Of a stretch of DNA of 64,000 bases, positions 57,025-64,000 are shown piece by piece. Under the pieces are notes generated by a model that saw only the letters and a list, made by a program, of their open reading frames with translations, ran no database searches and was not told the DNA's origin. The position numbers and the translations under genes are program-made. The first letter of the stretch is position 1. Each line of letters begins with the position of its first letter. The stretch covers positions 89,596 through 153,595 of the forward strand of contig JADNRX010000104.1 in the NCBI GenBank assembly GCA_015501595.1. The letters run 5' to 3'. This stretch comes from Hymenopellis radicata (taxonomy: Eukaryota; Basidiomycota; Agaricomycetes; Agaricales; Physalacriaceae).

Positions 57025-58376
57025 ATGTCCCCCAATGCCAAAGATTCTGAAGGAGACATGTCATTTCCCGAGACACCGGACAGCTCCCTCCCCGAAGGCG
57101 AATATTTCGTCGTCGCGGCAGCCGCCATCCGCGAAATCATCGCGCGGTACGGTCGAGGCACTGCCTCGAAGGGAGAGATCCAAGCAGCCATCGTCTCGTA
57201 CATCGGCGAGCTCGCTGAGGCTGAAGTCTATCCTTTCGACATACACAGGGAACTCATTCCCTGGCTCGAGACCCTCGACGCTGAAGTTACACGGCTCGAC
57301 GGGGCTGCAAACCGAGGAGCCGAAGGAAAAGCAAGTGGAGGCAAAGGAGGAGGAGGTGGAGGTGGAGACAGTACGCCTTCGGGCGACGACGGCGACGGGG
57401 GCAACGATGGCGGCAACAATGCCGGCAAACGGGGAAGGAAGGATCCTCACAAGCACAAGCGAGGAGGCTCCACTCCCTCTGATGCCCCGACTCCAACCCA
57501 GACAACCGTGGGTCCAAGCACCACCACCACAAGAGCCAGAAGCATCACCAGTCCGCGTCAGACGACTCCGACAGCGAAGAGCAAGACGAGTCGAAATTCG
57601 GGTGGGCTTCCGACGCCATTCTCAAAGAGACCTCCCTCACCGCGGAGCATAAACTTATCCGCGATGCCGTCGAGAACCATGCTCTCGATGTCAAAAACGC
57701 CCTCCACAATCTCAAGCACACCGGGATTGCTCCCACCTTCCCGGACACTCTGTGGAAGAAAATCCTTCTCGATGAGGCCGTTGACTTTGACGAAATCAAC
57801 GCCTTCTTCTTCTCCACCAAATTGGAGCTCGACCCCACTCCAGTCGGAACGGTGGCGTCGGCGCTTCACGAAGCCATGGGACGCCGCGCGGACAAGAAGA
57901 CAGTTAGCTCTGCAGTTGTCTGGTTTCGCTGCTTTGATAAATATAGCAAAGCAGTCGAGACAGTCTTCCCGTTCCGTCGCAACGAGCTCCGCACCTATAG
58001 GCAGCACATCGACGACCTCTTCTCTGCCAAAGTCGAGTCCTCGCAAGCCCGAGTTATCGCATACGACATCGCGGCTCGGAAAGTCGTCGCATCCAGTCGC
58101 GGCATACTCTTCAACCAGGTCAACGATGCCCACCTCGTCCGACTCCGCATGGCCTTCCTTGAACGAGACGGCGTCCGTTATGATGACTTCGAAGGAGTCG
58201 GTGTTGGAGAGTCGAGTGGAGGAAAGTCTGGGAAGTCGAAGCCCGGAAAGAAGCGGGAAGCTTGCAACAATTGGAATGAAGGCAAGTGCACTCGCGCCCC
58301 ATGCCCCCGTCGTCACGTCTGCAATGTTTGCGGCGGACAGCACGTCGCCAGCGCCTGCAAGTCGAAGAGTGCTTGA
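57025..58376 (+). pseudogene. Gag-like protein of the retrotransposon
   Basis: The ATG at 57025 opens SFPETPDSSLPEGEYFVVAA, then a glycine-rich linker (GGKGGGGGGGDS). Between about 57450 and 57560 the coding sense moves to another frame, which then reads SDDSDSEEQDESKFGWASDA, a helical capsid-like part and FDKYSKAVETVFPFRRNELR. It ends in a zinc-binding motif CNNWNEGKC..APCPRRHVCNVCG with H and C following, and stops at 58374-58376. The C/H motif type is common in gag proteins of fungal tyrosine-recombinase retroelements. The frame change means a 1-nt lesion or, less likely, programmed shifting. Confidence 0.65.
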
Positions 58377-60639
58377 GCCCACGGCTCATCATTCTTCTAT
58401 TTCCAAGGTGTGGCAAGCGGCGTGTGCTTTTGTGGAGGAGGGGTATGATGGAGAGGAGGAGGATGAGGGAGAAGATGAGATGAAGAAGGAGGAAGCGGTG
58501 GAGTCCTATAGTTTCCTACCTCGCTATCTGCGCGGTTTCGGATGGAGGACGCCTATGTCAAAAGGAAGTCGAACCGCCTCATACACGGAAATCGACGGAC
58601 CACTTTCATGCCCTCCTGCTGAGGAGTATAAACATACAGCGTTGAAAACCATTCACGACTATCCTCACCTTTTCCACGTTTCTACGCCCATCAATATCGA
58701 CCGACTCGCGAGTATTCTCAGCATACATCCGAATCGAGTATTCGTCGCGTCGGTACTCCGCACACTACGTATTGGCCTCTGGCCATGGGCCGACACGGAT
58801 CCTACGGGCGATTTCCCAGAGACGTGGGACAATGCATGGGCTAATATCCCGACCGCTGAAGAGCGCGAATTCGTGCTGAGTCAGTGTAAGGAAGAAGTCG
58901 AAAAAGGGCAACATTCACCTCCGTTCGGGCCAGACCTTCTCCCAGGTATGTACTCGACCCCGAATGTTGCCGTCCCAAAACCTCACTCCGAGGACCTCCG
59001 ACTCGTCGCGAACCAGTCAGCCGGCGAGTTCTGCCAAAATAACATGGTCAACAAGTCTGAAACAAAGGGAGCACGTCTCGACTCACTCTTAGTTTTTATC
59101 CCTCTCCTTCTCATGTTTGTTCAGCTCCATCCAGGAAAACGTTTCTTGCTGTGGAAGTCCGACGTCGCTGGAGCATTCCGTGCGATCCCTATCCATCCGT
59201 TGTGGCAGCTTAAACAGGTCGTCACCGCCAATATCGCGTCCATGATGGAAGGTGGGTCAAAAGAAGATAAGTCAACGTGGATACGTTACGTTGACTGGCG
59301 GGCATGCTTCGGCAGTTGTGGATCTCCGCGGGCCTGGGCTTCCTTGATGGGACTAGTTGTCTGGATCGCAATCTGTGTCCTCCACATGGCCTTTCTATGC
59401 TGTTACGTTGATGATTGCTACAGCGTAGGTATCGTCGGAGATATGGAATGGTATGAACCTTATCATGTATTTTTCCCTACCAATCAGACACGTTTACTGT
59501 AGCGTTTCAACCGCTAATTCGCATAACGGGTCACGGCACCTCCTGAAGTGAAGCTATACATACTGCATAATGCATCACAGACCACTTTAGCCAGGCACGG
59601 ACCTCCAAATAAGGAAATTTTAGGTCCCGCCTGCGGCGGGACTGTCCATATAAGGCAATTTAAGGGTCTGTGAAGCTGTTCACTATAACTTCACACCATA
59701 ACGGGTCACGGGCCGTGAAGTTATGGTCGAAACGCTACAGTACTCTACTTGTGGGATTATTTAGGAATTCCCCACAAGCTGAAGAAGCAAGTTTGGGGAG
59801 AAGTACTGATAATTATAGGCTTCTTAGTCGACCCGAATAAACTCACAGCCACACTTCCTGCAGAGGCAAAGGCCGATCTCGTTGAACACGTCCGCGACTT
59901 TGCCCTTACACCGCGTCGGCGCCGATCACTCCACGAGTTCGAGCAACTCGCTGGATGGATGAACTGGGCGCTGAACGTGTATCCACTCTTCAAGCCCGCT
60001 CTCTGCAATCTTTACGTCAAAATGTCCGGCAAGAGCCGAGCCCATGCGACGATCAATCTGAACAAGCCACTGATCGAGGAGCTTCTCTGGTTTGTTGAAC
60101 ACGTCGAAGCATCATCAGGAATGCTCTTCTTCGCCAACATTGACTGGAACCCGTTCACAGAGGCAAATCTCACGATTTTCTGCGATGCGTCCTTAACGGG
60201 CATGGGTTTCTGGATTCCGGACCTTAACGTTGGGTTTACATGTGCGGTTGATGGAGACGTGATGAGGGACAAGATTTTCTTCTGGGAAGCTCTCTGCGTG
60301 CTTGGGCTATACAGTGGTACGCCGAATCTGGCCTCACCTTTCTCGCGACCCCCGAGTGCCCAGTTCGTCTTGCAGTTTTCACTGACAACTCGAACACAGT
60401 TTGCATCTTCGACTCCCTTCATGCTCTTCCTGAATACAATCCTATTCTCCGTGCTGCCGTCGACCTCCGGGTCAAGCACAACATCGACCTACGTGTGCTG
60501 CACATCAGCGGCGAAGACAACTCCATGGCTGACGCCCTCTCGCGAGAGAATTTCGACTTCGTTTGCGCGCATAGCTCTAACATGGTCATCACCCCATTTT
60601 CACCCCCTCGAACGACGCTGGGGGCAGTCAAAAAAATGA
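58377..60639 (+). pseudogene. Reverse transcriptase and RNase H region, interrupted
   Basis: The frame overlaps the end of gag and encodes an RT domain: FGPDLLPGMYSTPNVAVPKP, LRLVANQSAGEFCQNNMVNK, SDVAGAFRAIPIHPLWQLKQ and the catalytic CYVDDCYSV near 59400. At 59497 a 244-bp MITE is inserted and brings an immediate stop. The RT thumb and connection follow after it (DYLGIPHKLKKQVWGEV; LIIIGFLVDPN). RNase H motifs come next: IFCDASLTGMGFWIPD, KIFFWEALCVL, and in another frame HISGEDNSMADALSR. A one-base deletion near 60303 separates the last two. It is not functional as it stands. Confidence 0.8.
59497..59740. mobile_element. 244-bp MITE inserted in the RT gene, TA duplication
   Basis: The left end starts CTGTAGCGTTTCAACCGCTA; the right end read inward starts CTGTAGCGTTTCGACCATAA. 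TA flanks both sides (59495-59496 and 59741-59742). Subterminal copies of CATAACGGGTCACGG occur in both halves, and a palindrome TCCCGCCTGCGGCGGGA lies near 59625. The RT frame continues on both sides, and element plus one TA is 246 bp. The end sequence core TTTCGACCATA is shared with the outer element at 56314-62434. Confidence 0.85.
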
Positions 60640-61620
60640 AAATCCCCCAACTTCGCGCACCGAGGCAGCCCAAGCGACAACCTTGGTCGCGCGACAAGCT
60701 CGTGCATGAACGAGCAATAGCCCTAGGCCTCGCTATTGACGCGTCATCTAGTGGTACCTACGATTCTGCCTTGAAATTCCTATCTCGCTTTCTGCTCGAT
60801 ACACAAGATGCGGTCACTCCCACCGTCGACACCTTATCTTTCTTCGTCGTCTACATGTCGGCCCATATCGAGCCGCGTTCCTTCGTGCCAACCGCTCCTC
60901 CTACCTTGTTAACGAACACTCGCCGGTTGCATGAAATTGCATAGCAAAACCGGTGAAGCGGAAACTCCCTCTCTCTCGCAACCATGTACTCACCGCCATC
61001 ACGTCCCTAACTCCATCCTCCACGCATGATGACATCCTATTCGTGGCCATGCTCTGCACTGGCTTCGCTGGCCTCATGCGTCTGGGAGAATTAGCCGTCC
61101 CAGATGACCGCAACATCCGGGACTACAGGAAGTGCTCTCTGCGCTCTTCTGTCATCGGAATCGACGGTGGTTACGGCCTCGACCTGCCTTATCATAAAGG
61201 GGACTGTTTCTTCGAGGGGAACCGAATCAGGATCCTTCGACGCGGCACCTTCAAACCGGCGCCCGTCTTCGAGCGATACGTGGCCTCCCGTGACAACGTC
61301 TCGCGGATGAACCCATATCTCTGGATCACGTCGAAGAACACCGTGCCGACGCGCTCATGGTTTATGGCCCGCCTTCGACAACTCGAACCCGATACCCAAT
61401 TCGCGGGTCAGTCAATGCGCGCAGGCGGCGCTACAGCAATGGCGGAAGACGGCTCACGCCCCACCTTATCCAGGCCGCGGAGCGCTGGGCCTCTGACACA
61501 TTTCAAATCTATATTCGCAAGAACCCCATCGTACTCCAAGCGCTCTTATTCCACGGCCACGACGATAATTGATCCCATCTGTCGCTCACAACCCCTTCAT
61601 CTCAACATTTCTTCCATCAA
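60640..61620 (+). pseudogene. Tyrosine recombinase of the retrotransposon, frameshifted
   Basis: The N-terminal core-binding part lies at about 60660-60944 (RDKLVHERAIALGLAIDASS; TYDSALKFLSRFLLDTQDA). The catalytic part from 60953 reads LCTGFAGLMRLGELAVPD with the first catalytic arginine, then LPYHKGDCFFEGNRIRI and GQSMRAGGATAMAEDG with the second arginine. Near 61452 one base is missing. The last helix with the nucleophilic tyrosine (AAERWASDTFQIYIRKNP) lies in another frame. A stop and frame change near 60944-60953 also separates the two parts. The product would lack the catalytic tyrosine in frame. Confidence 0.75.
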
Positions 61621-61631
61621 GTAGCCATTTA

Positions 61632-61715
61632 GGATGCTCAATCATACGCATACGCGGCCTCCCATTTTCGGGGGGTCGGCGACTGGCTACCTCGTCGGAT
61701 GAACCTTCGGATTAG
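61632..61715 (+). repeat. Split direct repeat B1
   Basis: 84 bp from GGATGCTCAATCATACGC to CTTCGGATTAG, identical by eye to B2 at 62201-62284. It directly abuts A2. Confidence 0.85.
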
Positions 61716-62160
61716 TCGAGTTTAATGCTTGAATTACTCAAGACTAATACGAGGTGAGTTTTTCCACCCGCGACTACTCTCTTTCTCACCTGACAATGCT
61801 TCTCCCAGCATTCCCTGGGTCTCAAAGAAGCATTGATTGTTTTGTTACCCCCGGGTCTCGAAACAAACCAGGTGAGTCTCTTCTTGCCCTCGGCACTTAC
61901 TTCCTAATTGCTCGACAGCAATGCCTTCGGCGACGCCTTCGGCGACTCCTCTTTCTCCCGCTTGTTCATGTTCTTTCTCTCGATTATTTTACTGTGGCGT
62001 GTTCACGTTCGATTCTCCCACCCCTGGCGTGACGGATACGGCTGCATGCAGAATGTCTTAGTTCTCTCAGCCTTGTACTCCGTTCCGCCAGGTGAGTTTG
62101 TGTAAAATCAAGTTTTATTGCTAGCCTTTACTTACGGTATCGTGCAGTACTCTTTCGCTG
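61716..62160 (+). repeat. Split direct repeat A2
   Basis: 445 bp, near-identical to A1. It follows B1 without any spacer, re-creating the presumed circular junction. Confidence 0.85.
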
Positions 62161-62200
62161 CCCACCCATTGTATCTACGTATCTCTACATGTACCCTCCC

Positions 62201-62284
62201 GGATGCTCAATCATACGCATACGCGGCCTCCCATTTTCGGGGGGTCGGCGACTGGCTACCTCGTCGGATGAACCTTCGGATTAG
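62201..62284 (+). repeat. Split direct repeat B2 (right end of the retrotransposon)
   Basis: Copy of B1; its last bases CTTCGGATTAG mark the right boundary with the surrounding small TIR element. Confidence 0.85.
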
Positions 62285-62434
62285 CTGTCACTAAGCTCAA
62301 TTTGAGAGCAAAAGTCCGATTTGTGACCAATTTGGGCAGGTTCACAGCCAAAAAAACTAGTGACCTGCTTATGTAACAGGTTCATTTTTTGGGCTCGTGA
62401 CCTGTGACGTGAACCTATGGTCGAAATACGACAG

Positions 62435-62826
62435 TACTTTAAAGGGAAAGCTTTACTATTCTCAAGCGACAAGTCATCACATATGCAACGCGAAACGCCA
62501 CAGATTTTAGACGATAGACTAAGCTGGTCTTTTCGGCTTCCGCTCCGAAGCGATTAACCATCCTCGACAGAGCGGAAGTATGTACTTTGACGTATGTCCG
62601 CATCAGACGGCGCGCCTCCCGCCCCAACAGTATTATTTATTATATCTTATATGGTGGATTACCGACTCTCGAAGAGCCCAGCTCAACATGTAGAACGCTG
62701 CACACGGACTTTGAAGCAGGAGCCTGCTAGTTATTTAGAAATGATACATTTTTTCGTTTATTGCAGTGTCCATACAGTATTTAGATCTCAAGATTTAAGT
62801 ATACTGGATCTGATGACATCTGCATC
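62435..62826. other. Spacer between the two mobile-element groups
   Basis: No gene or repeat was recognised. It ends with the left 8-bp target duplication (TCTGCATC, 62819-62826) of the hAT-like element. Confidence 0.5.
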
Positions 62827-63954
62827 TAGAGATTACAAGTCCGGTTGGGTCCGGTTGCGGCGCCCAAATTTGGAAGGACCGGCAACCGCAACCGGTTGCC
62901 CAACCCGACTTTTCGCGTCAACCGTGGACCGCAACCGGTCCTCGACAAGGACCGGTTGCAACCGCGGTCTTTCACCGGTCCACAACCGGTCGCGACCGCT
63001 TATGGTCGCAACCAGTCGCGACCGGTTGAAACCGACACCGACCGCACACTCGCAGCATCATTTATGCCCGTTGGTGGCCCCCGAGCAATTGCGCAGGGGC
63101 TACCCAACGTGCATAAGCCACGGGGTGAGTAGTGGGTGGGATGGTGATGATGGTGGAGGAGGAAGGTGGTGGTGGTGTGTCGTCGTGGTCGGTCGTCGTG
63201 GTCGACACGTCGTGGTCGTCGCGATGCATCCATCCTCACGTCCGTCTCCTCCTCATCTCGCATCCATCTCCGCCTCGCGTCCATCCCTGCATGCCTCTCT
63301 GCGCGCTGTTGTTGTTGTCGTTGCCGTGGAGATGACTTAAAGTCGTCTCCTGGTATATCCACGCGGACCGGATGTTCGTGTGCTGCCCGTTTGCGGGGCT
63401 TACGCGTCCTGTTCTGGTTGGGAGACGACTCAGAGTCGTCTCCCGGTATAGTCGTGTCCGTGGAGACGACGCAAAGTCGTCTCCCGGTCTCTCAACACCG
63501 ACCCAGAGTCGTGTGTTGATCTGAAATCACCGACTTGTAGTCGAGTGATGCTGCCGTCGGCGCCGACTTGCAGTCGAGCGACAACGGTTGATGGAAGTGG
63601 TGGTGGGAAGAGAGAGATCTACCCGATCGCATGCTTACGCGTACGTTCGGGTCTCGGCCCGAGTCGCCGGATCTGATCATATATTCGCGAATGGCTCGTT
63701 TAGGCCACGCAAGGGCCCGTTTTAGCTCGTAAAAATTTGTAAATTCATCTAAAATATATATGTACATTATCCGGTTGAAACCGGTCTCAACCGGTTGGGT
63801 GGCGGTCCTACAAAAAATAGCCAGACGTTCGGACCGTCAACCGCAACCAGTTGCAACCGGCAACCGGTCCTTCTAAAACCGGTCCAAAATCGGTTGCGGT
63901 CCGGTTGGGTCCGTCGGTCCTACCCGGTCCTACCAACCGGACTTGTAAACTCTA
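62827..63954. mobile_element. Non-autonomous hAT-like element, 1128 bp
   Basis: The ends are inverted: left TAGAGATTACAAGTCCGG.., right read inward TAGAGTTTACAAGTCCGG... They are flanked by a perfect 8-bp direct repeat TCTGCATC at 62819-62826 and 63955-63962. An 8-bp duplication and ends of the form T-A-G-N-G fit the hAT superfamily. Both subterminal regions are dense in GGTTGCAACCGG-type motifs, possible transposase-binding repeats. No transposase ORF is present; the longest frames are low-complexity. The middle carries a set of short hairpins (separate entry). Confidence 0.8.
63328..63576. repeat. Cluster of short CGAC/GTCG hairpins inside the hAT-like element
   Basis: Three 23-bp palindromes of the form GGAGACGAC, five bases, GTCGTCTCC lie at 63328-63350 (one arm base differs), 63421-63443 and 63462-63484. 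Three shorter ones (CGAC, five bases, GTCG) lie at 63499-63511, 63531-63543 and 63564-63576. Arms are conserved while loops vary, so paired structure rather than primary sequence seems to be maintained or amplified. Confidence 0.75.
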
Positions 63955-64000
63955 TCTGCATCAGCCGTTGATGTGGTTCGGGACACAGTGTGGCGCACAT

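Larger units (their letters stand above)
56543..62284 (+). mobile_element. Tyrosine-recombinase retrotransposon (Ngaro/PAT-type), 5742 bp
   Basis: The order is A1 (56543-56987), internal coding region, B1 (61632-61715), A2 (61716-62160), B2 (62201-62284). A1 and A2 are 445 bp and nearly identical; B1 and B2 are 84 bp. The element starts TCGAGTTTAATG and ends CTTCGGATTAG, and these two ends are joined at the B1/A2 boundary. That is the circle-junction logic of split direct repeats in Ngaro and PAT elements of the DIRS order. Coding content agrees: gag-like protein with zinc knuckle, RT, RNase H and tyrosine recombinase, but no aspartic protease or DDE integrase. No target duplication is seen, as expected for recombinase-mediated insertion. 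The coding regions are broken by small deletions and a MITE. Confidence 0.85.
56314..62434. mobile_element. Small TIR element with TA target duplication, split by a retrotransposon
   Basis: The left end 56314 starts CTGTAGTATTTCGACCATA and continues GGTTCAC..GTGACCTGTGAC. The right end at 62434, read inward on the minus strand, starts CTGTCGTATTTCGACCATA and continues GGTTCAC..GTCACAGGTCACG. TA lies immediately outside both ends (56312-56313 and 62435-62436). Removing the retrotransposon 56543-62284 leaves about 379 bp of non-coding sequence. This is the form of a MITE with TA duplication, as in Tc1/mariner-related elements. The 244-bp element at 59497 has a related end. Confidence 0.72.

Noticed and set aside
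57560..58370. Long frame running through the gag region (serine/threonine-rich text in the 825-codon ORF)
   Set aside because: The overlapping frame encodes the helical gag part and zinc knuckle; the serine-rich text is its shadow. Only the first and last parts of the long ORF are real.
62594..63340. 248-codon ORF across the left half of the hAT-like element
   Set aside because: It crosses the element boundary and consists of repeat-derived text; no transposase motif.
63300..63580. CRISPR-like array in the hairpin cluster
   Set aside because: Eukaryotic context, irregular spacing and palindromic units inside a transposon; no spacer regularity.

Overview
The window looks like an Agaricomycete (mushroom-forming basidiomycete) nuclear genome segment, probably a wood- or litter-decayer. 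Supporting signs are a secreted laccase, many short GT-AG introns of about 45-70 bp, expanded F-box and DUF6535-type membrane-protein families, tandem cytochrome P450 genes, a MYND-finger protein and several transposable elements. The species cannot be named from the sequence alone.

Layout. 0-9 kb holds single-copy genes: a laccase (+, one apparent 1-nt frameshift), an ERG25-type C-4 methylsterol oxidase (-), a GAGGC-rich stretch bounded by imperfect inverted repeats, a doubtful acidic ORF, and a class III-like sirtuin (-) whose 3' end runs into a 267-bp-period tandem duplication. 9-35 kb is a repeat-built array of three F-box genes (+) and three long DUF6535-type membrane genes (-). A six-hairpin glycosidase-like gene (-) lies at its right edge and a short DUF6535-type gene (+) follows. 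The F-box and DUF6535 genes face each other in convergent pairs, and copied flanks show how the array grew. Decay is uneven: F-box A and B and DUF6535 copies 3 and 4 read through, while F-box C and DUF6535 copies 1 and 2 each carry a frameshift.

36-56 kb is P450 territory: two tandem plus-strand P450 genes, a MYND-finger gene with an unidentified downstream ORF, then three tandem minus-strand P450 copies of a different family. The first of the three reads intact, the second has one frameshift and the third at least two. Their spacers are also duplicated.

56-64 kb is mobile DNA. A tyrosine-recombinase retrotransposon of Ngaro/PAT type (gag-like, RT, RNase H and recombinase regions; split direct repeats A1-B1-A2-B2) is inserted in a small terminal-inverted-repeat element. 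A related 244-bp element with a TA duplication is inserted in its RT coding region. At the right edge is an 1128-bp non-autonomous hAT-like element with an 8-bp target duplication and a cluster of CGAC/GTCG hairpins.

The laccase and P450s suggest secreted and oxidative metabolism of lignin-derived or other xenobiotic compounds, and ERG25 is housekeeping sterol synthesis. The F-box/DUF6535 array has no known joint function. Exon structures were deduced by eye from splice signals and comparison among copies, so individual junctions may be off by a few bases.
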